A stretch of 32,206 nucleotides of DNA, taken from Bryobacterales bacterium. GTDB lineage: Bacteria; Acidobacteriota; Terriglobia; Bryobacterales; Bryobacteraceae. Positions 1 through 10,075 of the stretch are shown piece after piece. The stretch lies in the NCBI GenBank assembly GCA_027459465.1, contig DAIDIH010000067.1:1-32206 (forward strand). Direction: 5' to 3'. Within the stretch, counting starts at the first letter, position 1. Each line of letters opens with the position of its first letter. The notes beneath the pieces were generated by a model, which had not been told where the DNA came from, did no database searches, and saw only the letters and a list, made by a program, of their open reading frames with translations. Made by a program: the position numbers and the translations under genes.

Positions 1-867
1 GAGGAAGAAGAAGGCGCAGAGCGGGCGGGGCGGCCAGAGGAAGCCGCGGAGTTCGCGCATCTGCTGGACGTTGCCGGCCATGATGCGGACGTGGCGGCCG
101 AAGCCGCTCATTTCGTGGGCTTCCTCGTAGGCGACGGCGGAAGGATCATAGGCGACGCGGCGGCCGCGTTGGGCGATGCGGACGGGGATGACCCAGTCGT
201 CATTGATGGTGCCGGGCGGAGGGAACGGGTAGAGGTCCTTGCGTATGGCGTACATGGAGCCGTGCGCTCCGAGGGTGGAGTCGAGAGCGGCTTCGGAGGA
301 CTTGAGGAAGCTTTCGTAATACCAATAGATTTTCTCCTGCGCGCCGGTGAGGGAGGAGTCTTCGCCGCGGATGCGGTAGATTCCTCCGGCGGCGCCAATG
401 TGGGGGTCGGCGAAGTTCGAGACGAGGCGGCGAAGGGCGTTGGGGGCGAGGAGGGAAGCGGCGTCGGTGAGGACGACGATTTCGCCGGTCAGTTGGGGGA
501 CGGTGTCGTTGAGGGCGACGATTTTGCCGCGGTTCGCCGGGTAGTCGAAGATGCGGAGGCGATCGGCGGCGCCGAAGCGTTCCGCGCACGCACGGGCGAG
601 GGCGACGGTGGAGTCGCTGGAGCCGTCGCTGGCGAGGGCGATCTCGAGTTTTTCGGGCGGGTAGTCGAGGGACAGGGCGTTTTCGATTTTGGCTTCGATG
701 ACGGCGGCTTCGTTGTAGGCGGGGATGAGGAGGGAGACGCGGGGCTCGATTTCTCCGCGTTGGATGGGGCGGGCGAAGAGCAGACGGAGCAGGAGGAGCG
801 CGAGAGGATAGCCCGCGAACGGGTAAACGACAAGCGCGGCGGAGATCCAGACGATCCAGGCCGCCAC
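1..867 (-). CDS. Family 2 glycosyltransferase, membrane-associated (3' end missing)
   Basis: The reading frame opens at a GTG 2 nt after the stop of the upstream dehydratase and stays open to the window edge, so 289 residues are seen and the C-terminus is missing. A hydrophobic N-terminal segment (about residues 4-30) is followed by a GT-A fold: RVSLLIPAYNE (about 43-53), ASDGSSDS (79-86, nucleotide-sugar binding), VVLTDAAS (131-138, DxD-like position), a GAHGSMYAIR acceptor-site motif near 200 and NDDW with a downstream QRGRR near 217-230. This order is that of processive or membrane GT2 enzymes that add sugars to lipid carriers or polysaccharides at the inner face of the cytoplasmic membrane. 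The last visible residues turn hydrophobic, suggesting C-terminal membrane helices outside the window. The donor and acceptor cannot be told. The GTG start is inferred from spacing; an upstream start inside the dehydratase gene is not excluded. Confidence 0.85.
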   Translation of the reverse strand, partial: MAAWIVWISAALVVYPFAGYPLALLLLRLLFARPIQRGEIEPRVSLLIPAYNEAAVIEAKIENALSLDYPPEKLEIALASDGSSDSTVALARACAERFGAADRLRIFDYPANRGKIVALNDTVPQLTGEIVVLTDAASLLAPNALRRLVSNFADPHIGAAGGIYRIRGEDSSLTGAQEKIYWYYESFLKSSEAALDSTLGAHGSMYAIRKDLYPFPPPGTINDDWVIPVRIAQRGRRVAYDPSAVAYEEAHEMSGFGRHVRIMAGNVQQMRELRGFLWPPRPLCAFFFL

Positions 868-869
868 TG

Positions 870-2411
870 TTACATCACCGGGCCGATGCGCCAGGGGACA
901 AACTCTTTGTGCCCGAGGCGTTCGCTGCACGTCCTCGCGCCGGAGGCGGTGCGCAATACGAGTTCGAAGATTTCCCGGCCGACCTGTTCGACGGTGGCGT
1001 CGCCCGAGGCGATGCGGCCTGCGTTGACGTCCATGTTATCCCGCATGCGGTTGTAAGTGGCCGAGTTACTCGCGATCTTTATTACCGGTATGGTGGGGAA
1101 ACCGATGGCACTGCCGCGTCCGGTGGTGAAGGCGATGAGGTTTGCGCCGCCGGCGGCGAGGCCGGTGAGGGAGACCGGATCATAGCCGGGCGTGTTCATG
1201 AAGACGAAGCCTGGCGAATGGATCGCTTCGGCGTAACCGACGGCGTCCATCAAGGGTGAAGAGCCGGCTTTGGCGATAGCGCCGAGGGACTTTTCGACGA
1301 TGTTGGTGAGGCCGCCTTCCTTGTTTCCGGGCGAGGGGTTGTCGTCGAAGCTCGAGCCGGGGAACTGGCGCAGATACTGTTTGTATTGTTCGACGAAACC
1401 GAGTAACTTCTCGGCGACGGCGCGGTTTCTGGCGCGCTTGACGAGTAAGTGCTCGGCGCCGAAGATTTCGGTGGTTTCCGCCAGCACAGCGGTCGCGCCG
1501 ATCGCGGCGAGTTGGTCGCAGCAGACTCCGAGAGCCGGGTTGGCGGTGATACCGGAGAAGGCGTCCGATCCGCCGCAGTTGAGGCCGAGGACGATCTTCG
1601 AAGCGGGGCAGGGCGTGCGGCGCTCGGCCGAGGCGCGGTCGATCATTTTGCCGATCGCGGCTCGGGCGGCCTCGACGGCGGCCATTGTTCCGCCGCTCGC
1701 CTGCAGGGTGAGACCGACGAGGCGTTCGTTTGCCGCGGCGTGATCGCCTAAATAGTGGCTGATCTGGTTCACTTCGCAGCCGAGGCCAAGGATGACGGCC
1801 GCGCTGACGTTGGGATGATGCAGCACGCCGGCGAGGGTGCGCTGCAGTTGATCGAGATCGGGGCCGGCAGCCATGCCGCAGCCTTCGCCGTGGGGGAAGG
1901 CGACGACGCCGTCGACGTTGTCCGGCAGCCGGACGTCTTCGTAGCTTGCGGCGATCAACTCGGCCGCGTGGGCGGCGCAGTTGCTAGCGGCGACGACGGC
2001 GATGTAGTTTCTGGTGCCGGCGCGGCCGTCCTCGCGAAGATAGCCTTCGAAGGTGGGGATGACCTTGGGGGGCTGGGGAAGTGAAATTTCGCCTTCGGGG
2101 AACTCGTAGTTGCCGCGTCCACCGGTGAAACGCAGGTTGTGGGTGTGGACCCAATCGCCGGGCTCGATGGCGGTGCGCGCGACGCCGATGGGCTGGCCGT
2201 AGCGGATGACTTGGGCGCCTTCGGGGATCGACGCAATGGCGACCTTATGGCCCGCGGGAATCGGGCGGCGGGTGACGACGGTTCGTTCGCCGCAGACCAC
2301 GCGCTGCGCTTCGGGCAAGGTGAGGCGGGCGACGGCGACGTTGTCGGAGGGATGAATCCGGATGGCCGCGTTCTCCGGCGTGGGCGGGCTGAGGATTTCG
2401 ACGAGCGGCAT
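870..2411 (-). CDS. uxaA: UxaA/GarD-family sugar-acid dehydratase (altronate dehydratase-like)
   Basis: The 513-residue protein has the two-part layout of altronate and galactarate dehydratases. An N-terminal SAF-like domain (about 15-95) ends in DWVHTHNL (86-93) with metal-ligand-like His residues. The large catalytic domain starts near 122 with GTRNY (132-136), HGEGCGM (174-180), VILGLGCE and LNCGGSDAFSG. Family members remove water from D-altronate or related hexonates to give a 2-keto-3-deoxy acid in an iron-dependent reaction in the cytoplasm. The length matches the family (about 495-525 aa). A GAGGA Shine-Dalgarno-like stretch lies 3 nt before the ATG. It is divergent from an isomerase and a reductase that also look like sugar-acid or small-carbohydrate enzymes, and is followed by a glycosyltransferase. 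Substrate is uncertain: galactarate or another aldarate is possible, so the symbol is provisional. Confidence 0.85.
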   Translation of the reverse strand: MPLVEILSPPTPENAAIRIHPSDNVAVARLTLPEAQRVVCGERTVVTRRPIPAGHKVAIASIPEGAQVIRYGQPIGVARTAIEPGDWVHTHNLRFTGGRGNYEFPEGEISLPQPPKVIPTFEGYLREDGRAGTRNYIAVVAASNCAAHAAELIAASYEDVRLPDNVDGVVAFPHGEGCGMAAGPDLDQLQRTLAGVLHHPNVSAAVILGLGCEVNQISHYLGDHAAANERLVGLTLQASGGTMAAVEAARAAIGKMIDRASAERRTPCPASKIVLGLNCGGSDAFSGITANPALGVCCDQLAAIGATAVLAETTEIFGAEHLLVKRARNRAVAEKLLGFVEQYKQYLRQFPGSSFDDNPSPGNKEGGLTNIVEKSLGAIAKAGSSPLMDAVGYAEAIHSPGFVFMNTPGYDPVSLTGLAAGGANLIAFTTGRGSAIGFPTIPVIKIASNSATYNRMRDNMDVNAGRIASGDATVEQVGREIFELVLRTASGARTCSERLGHKEFVPWRIGPVM

Positions 2412-2481
2412 CAGTCCTCACAGTATCAGAAGGCGGGGCGGGTTTCGTATGGATGCCGCCGTTCGTGTATTATGCAAGGTC
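2412..2481. promoter_or_regulatory. Divergent intergenic region between dehydratase and isomerase genes
   Basis: This 70-nt gap separates two divergent genes and must hold both transcription starts unless the promoters lie inside the genes. A TATTAT box at 2468-2473 faces the isomerase but sits only 8 nt before its ATG. A GATACT-like box faces the dehydratase. Neither has a convincing -35 element, so the exact promoters are not assigned. Confidence 0.35.
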
Positions 2482-3318
<837 letters not shown>

Positions 3319-3347
3319 CGGGCGGCGAGCATCCAAAGAAGTTCACG

Positions 3348-4304
3348 ATGGAACTCAAACAACTCGGAAACAGCGATATGCGGATCACTCCGCTCGGGGT
3401 GGGAGCCTGGGCGATGGGTGGGGGTGGATGGAAGTTCGCCTGGGGTCCGCAGGACGACAGCGATTCCATCGCGGCGATTCGGGCCGCACTCGATGCGGGG
3501 ATCAACTGGATCGACACCGCGGCCATTTACGGTTTGGGCCACTCGGAGGAAGTGGTGGCGAAGGCCATCGAAGGGGTAACGCCCAGGCCGTATCTTTTCA
3601 CCAAGTGCGAGCGGATCTGGAACGAAGCCGGCGATATTTTCCCGTGCCTGAAGCGGGATTCGATCCGGCGCGAAGTGGAGGCGAGCCTGCGGCGTCTGAA
3701 GGTGGACGTGATCGATCTGTATCAGATGCACTGGCCGGAGCCGGACGCCGATATCGAAGAGGGCTGGACGGCGATGGCGGAGTTGCAGGGTGAAGGAAAG
3801 GTGCGGTGGATCGGGGTTTCGAACTTCAACGTGGCGCAGATGGAGCGCGCGGCGCGGATTGCACCGATTACTTCGCTGCAGCCGCCGTACTCGATGCTGT
3901 CGCCGGACATTGAGACGTCGATTCTGCCGTATACGGGGAAGAACAACATCGGTGTGCTCGTCTATTCGCCGATGAAGTCGGGGTTGCTTACGGGCGCGAT
4001 GACGCGGGAACGGATTGCGGCTATGCCGCCGGACGATTTCCGGCCGCGGACGGCGCATTTTCGCGAGCCTTTGTTGACGCGGAACCTCGCCCTGGTGGAG
4101 CTGCTCCGCGAGATCGGGGCGCGTCATGGGCGGACGCCGGGCGAAGTGGCGATCGCGTGGACGTTGCGGCGGGAGGAAGTGACCGCGGCGATCACCGGAT
4201 TGCGGTCGGCCAAGCAACTGGACGGCGTTATCGGGGCGGCGTCGTTCCGTCTTTCGGCGGGCGAGATCGACGAGATCTCTCGGTTTCTCGCGCAACCGGT
4301 CTGA
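3348..4304 (+). CDS. Aldo/keto reductase
   Basis: The 318-residue protein is a full-length NADPH-dependent (beta/alpha)8 aldo/keto reductase. It opens with MELKQLGNSDMRITPLGVG, and the catalytic tetrad is intact: D56 and Y61 in WIDTAAIYGLGHSE, K86 in YLFTKC and H128 in YQMHWP. The late segment with a TPGEVAIAWTLRR-like helix and an ITGLRSAKQL coenzyme-binding motif is also present. Such enzymes reduce aldehydes or ketones, or oxidise sugars, in the cytoplasm. The ATG at 3348 is chosen because the protein start aligns with the family; the same frame is open far upstream only as a shadow of the isomerase gene. It lies 29 nt after the isomerase stop, so the two probably work on the same small-carbohydrate pathway, but nothing in the sequence fixes the substrate. 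Confidence 0.92.
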   Translation: MELKQLGNSDMRITPLGVGAWAMGGGGWKFAWGPQDDSDSIAAIRAALDAGINWIDTAAIYGLGHSEEVVAKAIEGVTPRPYLFTKCERIWNEAGDIFPCLKRDSIRREVEASLRRLKVDVIDLYQMHWPEPDADIEEGWTAMAELQGEGKVRWIGVSNFNVAQMERAARIAPITSLQPPYSMLSPDIETSILPYTGKNNIGVLVYSPMKSGLLTGAMTRERIAAMPPDDFRPRTAHFREPLLTRNLALVELLREIGARHGRTPGEVAIAWTLRREEVTAAITGLRSAKQLDGVIGAASFRLSAGEIDEISRFLAQPV

Positions 4305-4333
4305 GTGGCGCCGCAGGTGGGATAATCAGGGGA

Positions 4334-4360
4334 TTGCACCCGATTCGCGTGAAGTATAGG
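4334..4360 (+). promoter_or_regulatory. Weak candidate sigma70-type promoter before the kinase gene
   Basis: TTGCAC at 4334-4339 and TATAGG at 4355-4360 are separated by 15 nt in the 97-nt gap ahead of the kinase. The spacing is short and the boxes are imperfect. A GGAG at 4388-4391 then sits 10 nt before the ATG at 4402 and supports that start over the TTG at 4393. Confidence 0.25.
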
Positions 4361-4401
4361 CTCAGCTCCGGAAGCGGAATCCGGCGGCGGAGTTGGTAGC
4401 C

Positions 4402-6759
4402 ATGCCGAGCCAGCCGAACAATCCTGCGACTATCACCCTCCCACCGGACGACGGGAATTCGCGACCGTCCGGCAGCGAGGAGTTGTCCGGCCGGACGATC
4501 CTTCACTACCGGATCGGCCATGTCCTGGGCAGCGGCGGCATGGGCGTGGTGTACAAGGCGGAAGACCTGAAGCTGCGGCGAGCGGTTGCATTGAAATTCC
4601 TGTCGGACCGTCTGGCGTCTTCGGCGAGGCATCGTGCCTTGTTCCTGCGCGAGGCCGTGATCGCCTCGTCGCTGAACCATCCCAACATCGCCACGATTCA
4701 TGCGGTGGAGGAGGAGGCGGGCCTTCAGTTTCTGGCGATGGAATACCTGCCCGGCGCCACGCTGCGCGCCAGGCTGGCGGCGGAACTGAAGGAGAAGACG
4801 TTTCCTCCCCGGGGCTGGGCGCATGAGTGGGGCGTACAGATCGCGCGGGGCCTTGCGCATGCGCACGAGCACGGCGTGACGCACCGCGACGTCAAGCCCT
4901 CGAACGTGATGCTGTCGGGCGAGGGGACACCTAAGCTCACCGACTTCGGCCTGGCGAAGGTGTCCGATGAATCGGCGCCAAACGGCGACGTGAGCGCCAG
5001 CGGATTCGGCCGGCTTATCGGCACCGTGCCGTACATGTCGCCGGAGCAGGCGTTGGGAATGGACATCGACGCGCGGTCGGATCTGTACTCGCTCGGCGTC
5101 ATGCTGTTCGAGTTGGCAACGGGCCAGCTTCCGTATGATACGGGCGGCGGGCCGGTGAAGATCTGGGACGTGGTGCAGGCGCCGATCCGGCATGCGCGCG
5201 AAGTCCAGCACGGCGCGCCGGAATTTCTCGACCGATTGCTCGAACGGCTGTTGGTGCGCGACCGGGCGGAGCGAAAGATCACGGCGCGCGAAGTGGTGGA
5301 GGTTCTCGAACTCGCCGAACGCGGTGCTTCCGCGCCACTACCGACGGCGACGCATGCGGAAGAGCCCGCGATCGCGGTGCTTCCGTTCGCCGACCTCAGC
5401 GCGGAGAAAGATCAGGCGTATTTCTGCGACGGACTCACCGACGAGATTATTCACCTGTTGAGCCAGATTCGGGGCTTGCGCGTGATCGCGCGGACTTCGG
5501 CGTTTGCGGTGCGGGCGGCCACGGCGGATGCGGGGGAGATCGGAAGGAAGCTTGGCGTGCGCTCGATTCTCGAGGGCAGCCTTCGCAAGGCGGGCGACGA
5601 CATCCGGCTGACGGCGCAGTTGATCGACGCCTCTAGCGGAAGCCCTCTGTGGTCGCGGCGGTTCGACCGGCGGCTCGTCGATATATTCGCCATCCAGGAA
5701 GAACTGGCGAATGCGATTGTCGAGACGCTGACCAAGGATTTACTGACTCCCGCTCCCGTGCAGGTAACCAAGACGCCGAGCCTGTGGACGTACAGCCATT
5801 TTCTCGCTGGACTGCGCGAGTTCAACAAGCAGAATCCGCATTCGTTCCGGAAGGCGATTGAGAATCTGGAGACCGCGCTTGCGACGGACCCCGACTACGC
5901 TCCGGGTTGGGCGTTGCTGAGCGAGGTTTACTCGGCGCTGATCTGGTACGGGGTCGAGCCGGCGATTTCCGCGGCGCCAAGGGCACGGGACTGCGCTCGG
6001 CGCGCGCTCGAACTCGACGACCGGCTCGACAACGCGTATTGCACGCTGGCCCTGCTGAAGGCGCGCTACGAGTGGGACTGGCGCGGGGCGGAACGCGAGT
6101 TCCTCGCGGCGCTGCGGCTGAACCCCGGATCCGCGAAGCTGCACTTTCATTACGCGATGGACTTCCTCACGCCGATGGGGCGGCTGGAGGAAGCGGTGGG
6201 CGAGATCCACACGGCGCAGAAACGGGATCCCCTGTCTCCGATGCTGCAAACCGCGGTGGGAGGCTGCTACCACCGGCTGCGCCGCTATGAACTGGCGGTG
6301 CAGCAGCTTCGTTGGACCGTGTCGATGGAGCCCGGTTTCTATCATGCGCATTTGAGCCTGGCGCGGTCGCTCGAGCAGATGGGACGGTTCGAGGTGGCGC
6401 GGCAGGAGTTCGAAGTAGCACGGACGCTTTCGGACGGCGATCCCCTCACGCGGGGGGAACTGGGCCATTGTCTGGCGCGGATGGACGAACGGGAAGCGGC
6501 GACGAGGCTGCTGGAGGAACTGGTGGAAGAGTCGCGGCGGCGGCACGTGACGCCGTTTGCCCGGGCGCTGATTCACCTGGGTCTGGGTCAGACTTCCGAA
6601 GCGTTGGACGTAATCGAAGAGGCGGTGAAGGCGCGCTCCGGGCTGGCGGTGTGGCTCGGTGTGGATCCACGAGTGGATCCTCTGCGCAAAGATCCGCGTT
6701 TCATCGGCATACTGACGGGTATGGGGTTGCTCGACAGAGTCACGGCATCGGGGGCGTAG
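4402..6759 (+). CDS. Ser/Thr protein kinase with TolB-like domain and TPR repeats
   Basis: The protein is 785 aa from the ATG at 4402. The kinase domain (about 37-305) has every key motif: GSGGMGVVYKAED (43-55), K65, E84, HRDVKPSN (161-168) with D163, DFG (181-183) and a VPYMSPEQ activation segment (209-216), so it should be active. A linker leads directly to a TolB/FlgO-like region (about 322-445: AIAVLPFADLS, FCDGLTDEIIHLL, ILEGSLRKAGDDIRLTAQLID), followed by TPR-type helical repeats (about 455-785). This arrangement is common in Acidobacteria, where such proteins usually carry a membrane helix after the kinase. Here no hydrophobic segment is visible, so a cytosolic kinase is inferred. The cyclase gene begins 4 nt after its stop, with GGGAG overlapping the stop, so the two are surely co-transcribed and perhaps act together. 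Targets are unknown. Confidence 0.93.
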   Translation: MPSQPNNPATITLPPDDGNSRPSGSEELSGRTILHYRIGHVLGSGGMGVVYKAEDLKLRRAVALKFLSDRLASSARHRALFLREAVIASSLNHPNIATIHAVEEEAGLQFLAMEYLPGATLRARLAAELKEKTFPPRGWAHEWGVQIARGLAHAHEHGVTHRDVKPSNVMLSGEGTPKLTDFGLAKVSDESAPNGDVSASGFGRLIGTVPYMSPEQALGMDIDARSDLYSLGVMLFELATGQLPYDTGGGPVKIWDVVQAPIRHAREVQHGAPEFLDRLLERLLVRDRAERKITAREVVEVLELAERGASAPLPTATHAEEPAIAVLPFADLSAEKDQAYFCDGLTDEIIHLLSQIRGLRVIARTSAFAVRAATADAGEIGRKLGVRSILEGSLRKAGDDIRLTAQLIDASSGSPLWSRRFDRRLVDIFAIQEELANAIVETLTKDLLTPAPVQVTKTPSLWTYSHFLAGLREFNKQNPHSFRKAIENLETALATDPDYAPGWALLSEVYSALIWYGVEPAISAAPRARDCARRALELDDRLDNAYCTLALLKARYEWDWRGAEREFLAALRLNPGSAKLHFHYAMDFLTPMGRLEEAVGEIHTAQKRDPLSPMLQTAVGGCYHRLRRYELAVQQLRWTVSMEPGFYHAHLSLARSLEQMGRFEVARQEFEVARTLSDGDPLTRGELGHCLARMDEREAATRLLEELVEESRRRHVTPFARALIHLGLGQTSEALDVIEEAVKARSGLAVWLGVDPRVDPLRKDPRFIGILTGMGLLDRVTASGA

Positions 6760-6763
6760 GGAG

Positions 6764-9700
6764 ATGGCCGGCGTGGCGGACTGGCTGGAGCGCATTGGTC
6801 TGGGCCAGTATGCGTCTCTGTTTGAAGCCAACGCGATCGACGAGGAGGTTCTGCCGCTCCTCGAAGAAGGGGACCTGGAGAAGCTAGGCGTCCCGCTTGG
6901 GCACCGGAAGAAGATCCTGCGGGCGATCGCGTCGCCGAAGCCCGCGGCGGCGGGTCCCAAGGGCGAGCGGCGGCAGGTGACCGTGTTCTTCCTCGACCTG
7001 GTCGGCTCGACGGAGATCTCGCAGAAGCTGGACCCGGAAGATCTGCGGGAACTGGTGCGGCGGTATCGCGACGCCGTGGCCGAGCGGATTTTACATTACG
7101 AGGGCTTCATCGCGAGTTACATGGGCGACGGCGTGATGGCTTACTTCGGCTGGCCGCGAGCTCACGAGGACGACGCGCAGCGGGCTGTCCGGGCGGGACT
7201 CGAAGTGATTGCGGCGCTGGAGACGGTGGCGGCGCCGGAGGGGATTCAGCTACGGGGGCGAGTGGGCATTGCCACCGGCCAAGTCGTCATTGGGGACTTA
7301 GTCGGCGATAACTCGACTGAAACCGATGCCGTGGTCGGCCAGACGCCGAACCTGGCGGCGCGCGTGCAGGGGGCGGCGAGCCCGGGCGAGGTGGTGATCG
7401 AGGACGCGACGCGGCAATTGGTCCAGGGGTCGTTCGAGTTGAACAACATGGGCGCGGTTCCGTTGAAGGGTTTCGCGGAGCCGATACGCATATGGCGCGC
7501 GGGGGCGCCGCGGCCCGTGGCGTCGCGATTCGAAGCTCGCGATACCGCGCCGGCGCCGATGTTGGGGCGGGACCGCGATCTGAGCCGATTGCTGGAGAAA
7601 TGGAGGGAAGCGCGCGCCGGACGCGGGCAGGCGGTGATCCTTTCCGGCGAAGCAGGGATCGGGAAGTCGCGACTGGCGTGGGCGCTTCGCGGCGCCTTGG
7701 CCGGCCAGGAAAGCCGCCATCTCAGTCTCCAGTGCTCGCCGTATCACACAGGAAGCCCACTTTATCCGGTGATTCTGAGCATTGAGCGTTCGGCCGGATT
7801 CACACATAGCCTCGCGCCGGAGGCCAAGCGCGCGCGGCTCAGCGCGTGGATTGAGGAAGCGCAACCGTCGCGCGAACAGAAGGAACGGTGGGAACCGGTG
7901 CTAGCCGAGCTGGTCTCACTGCCGGTGGATGTCTCGGCCGCGATAAGCGCCGAGCAGCGGCGGCGGCAGACGATCGAGGTCTTGCTCGAAATCTGCGGCC
8001 GGATCGCGCAGCTTGCTCCGCTCCTGTTGTTAGTCGAGGATCTTCACTGGGCCGACGCAACGACGCTCGAGTTACTCCGCCAGTTAGCGGGACGCGTGGC
8101 AGAGCAATCTGTCTTGCTTCTGCTTACACATCGCCCCGAGTGGAACCCGAGCTTCGCGGCCGAGGCGCACGTAACGAGTGTCGTGCTGGACCGCCTGGAC
8201 GATCAGGCCGCCCGGGCGATGGTGGACGAGTTGTCCGGCGGACGTGTGTCGGAGGAGGCGGCTCAGAAAATCATCGCCCGCGCCGACGGCATTCCGCTGT
8301 TTCTGGAGGAACTCACGCGGGCGTCGGCCGAAGGCGGGGGCAACAATGTGCCGGAATCGCTCGAAGGGCTGCTGTTGGCGCGGTTGGACCGTTTGGGCCG
8401 CGCCAAGGTAACCGCACAGGCCGGCGCCGTGATCGGACGCGAATTCGAGCCCGAGGTTCTGGCCGGTGTACTGGAGACGACGGTTGAAGATCTGGCTTCG
8501 GACTTCTCGGCCTTGCAACGAGCGCACATTCTGCGCTCGACTCAGACTCCGGCCGGGAAACTCTATGTCTTCCGCCACGCTTTGATTCAGGACGCCGCCT
8601 ACCAATCGCTGCTGCGGGCCAAGCGCCGCACGCTCCATGGCCGGGCCGCGCTGGTTCTGGAGGAGCAGTTCCCGGCCACCGCGCAGGCGCGGCCGGAAAT
8701 CGTGGCGCATCATCTCACAGAGGGCGGGAGCATCCGGCGGTCGACGGAATTCTGGCAGAAGGCGGGCGAGAGGGCGGCGAGCCGCTCGGCCAACGTCGAG
8801 GCCGCGTCCCATTTTTCCACCGCCCTGAACTTGCTGAAAACGCTGCCGCGGGAGATGGAGTTACTTCGCCGCGAACTGAGCATCCTGGCGCCCTATGGCG
8901 GAACGCTGCGCGCCACGCGCGGCTTCGGTTCGCCTGCGACCGGCGAGGTTTGCCGCCGGGCCAACGAACTGGCGCGCGAGTTAAAGGACAGCCATCAGTT
9001 ACTCACTTCGTTGAACGGGCTTTATTCGTATCACCTGGTGCGCGGCGAACATCGCGAAGCCGGCGAGGTGGCCGAGGAGTTACTGCGGACCGCCCGGCAG
9101 GAGCACGACGAAACATTTGAAATGATCGGGCTGCGGGCGTCCGGAGCGGTGATGTTTCACACGGGGCGCTTCAGCGAGGCTCGGGAGCGACTGCAGGAGG
9201 CGCTGGACCGGTATTCCGCGCTCCGGCACGTGAACCTGGCGCTCGTCTACGGCAGCGATCACGCGTCCACCTGCGCCTGTTTCCTCTCGCTTGCCAAGTG
9301 GCTGATGGGCGACACCGCGGCCGCGCTGGAATTGCAAAGTTGGGCAGTGAAGCATACGGGGAATCTGGACCACGCTTTCTCGCATGTGCAGGCGATGGCC
9401 TACCTCGGGCTGCAGCATCTGTTGGCGGAAGACGGCGAGCAGGTCCGGGCCGTGGTGGAAAAGATGGCCGCGATGGCGGCGAAACATTCGTTCGCGCAAA
9501 TGCTGGCGTTCGCTGAGTTTCTTCAGGCCGTGGCGCAAGCGGATCGGGCCGGCGCGAAGCAGCATGCCGACCGCGTGCAGGAAAAGGCCGACGCGTGGAA
9601 CCGCATCGCGCCGGGCAACTACCGGCCGTTCGGTTTGACCAAGGTGGCGGAGGCGAGGCTCCGGGCCGGGCAATACGATGAGGCACTGCAGCGGCTGCGG

Positions 9701-10075
9701 GAAGCCGAGCAGATTGTGCAGTCGAGCGGCGAGACCTGGAGCGAGGCGGAGCTGCATCGGGTGCGGGCCGCCGTGTTGTCGGAGGCGGGCGTGCACGGGG
9801 GAGCGATGGAAGCCGTGCAGCAGGCCATCGCTTGCGCCGGGGAGCAGGAGGCGCATTCGTGGCGGCTTCGCGCCGCGATCACGGCGGCGGGCGTGTTTGA
9901 AAAGGCGGGCGAAGCGGGGGAGGGATTGAAACTCCTCGAAGCGGCGCGCGCCGCTTTGCCTTCCGCCTGCAGGAGCCGCGATAGGCAGATCGCGGACCGG
10001 ATGCTGAAGGCAAGGGTGAAGCCCTTGACATCCCTGCGGGATGTGGGAGCGACAGGAGTAAGAAGTCAGGAGTAG
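6764..10075 (+). CDS. SAM / class III cyclase / AAA ATPase / TPR signalling protein
   Basis: This 1103-residue protein has four parts. A SAM domain (about 4-57: WLERIGLGQYASLFEAN, LGVPLGHRKKIL) is followed by a class III nucleotidyl cyclase domain (about 68-250). The cyclase keeps metal-binding D78 (FFLDLVGSTE) and D122 (YMGDGVMAYFG) and transition-state N196 and R200 (PNLAAR). A STAND/AAA ATPase follows (about 265-560) with Walker A GEAGIGKS (295-302) and Walker B LLLVEDLHWAD. The C-terminal half is TPR-like helices. The positions that usually recognise adenine carry S118 and A189 instead of Lys and Asp/Thr, so the nucleotide substrate is uncertain. The architecture is known in alpha-proteobacterial and acidobacterial guanylate/adenylate cyclases whose activity is often unproven. 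It follows the kinase by 4 nt. Its last residues and stop codon lie inside a heptamer repeat. Confidence 0.92.
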   Translation: MAGVADWLERIGLGQYASLFEANAIDEEVLPLLEEGDLEKLGVPLGHRKKILRAIASPKPAAAGPKGERRQVTVFFLDLVGSTEISQKLDPEDLRELVRRYRDAVAERILHYEGFIASYMGDGVMAYFGWPRAHEDDAQRAVRAGLEVIAALETVAAPEGIQLRGRVGIATGQVVIGDLVGDNSTETDAVVGQTPNLAARVQGAASPGEVVIEDATRQLVQGSFELNNMGAVPLKGFAEPIRIWRAGAPRPVASRFEARDTAPAPMLGRDRDLSRLLEKWREARAGRGQAVILSGEAGIGKSRLAWALRGALAGQESRHLSLQCSPYHTGSPLYPVILSIERSAGFTHSLAPEAKRARLSAWIEEAQPSREQKERWEPVLAELVSLPVDVSAAISAEQRRRQTIEVLLEICGRIAQLAPLLLLVEDLHWADATTLELLRQLAGRVAEQSVLLLLTHRPEWNPSFAAEAHVTSVVLDRLDDQAARAMVDELSGGRVSEEAAQKIIARADGIPLFLEELTRASAEGGGNNVPESLEGLLLARLDRLGRAKVTAQAGAVIGREFEPEVLAGVLETTVEDLASDFSALQRAHILRSTQTPAGKLYVFRHALIQDAAYQSLLRAKRRTLHGRAALVLEEQFPATAQARPEIVAHHLTEGGSIRRSTEFWQKAGERAASRSANVEAASHFSTALNLLKTLPREMELLRRELSILAPYGGTLRATRGFGSPATGEVCRRANELARELKDSHQLLTSLNGLYSYHLVRGEHREAGEVAEELLRTARQEHDETFEMIGLRASGAVMFHTGRFSEARERLQEALDRYSALRHVNLALVYGSDHASTCACFLSLAKWLMGDTAAALELQSWAVKHTGNLDHAFSHVQAMAYLGLQHLLAEDGEQVRAVVEKMAAMAAKHSFAQMLAFAEFLQAVAQADRAGAKQHADRVQEKADAWNRIAPGNYRPFGLTKVAEARLRAGQYDEALQRLREAEQIVQSSGETWSEAELHRVRAAVLSEAGVHGGAMEAVQQAIACAGEQEAHSWRLRAAITAAGVFEKAGEAGEGLKLLEAARAALPSACRSRDRQIADRMLKARVKPLTSLRDVGATGVRSQE

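Noticed and set aside
5740-6960. A 406-codon minus-strand frame across the kinase TPR region
   Set aside because: It has a low-complexity Arg/Pro/Gln composition and spans the kinase-cyclase junction; both plus-strand genes are clearly real.
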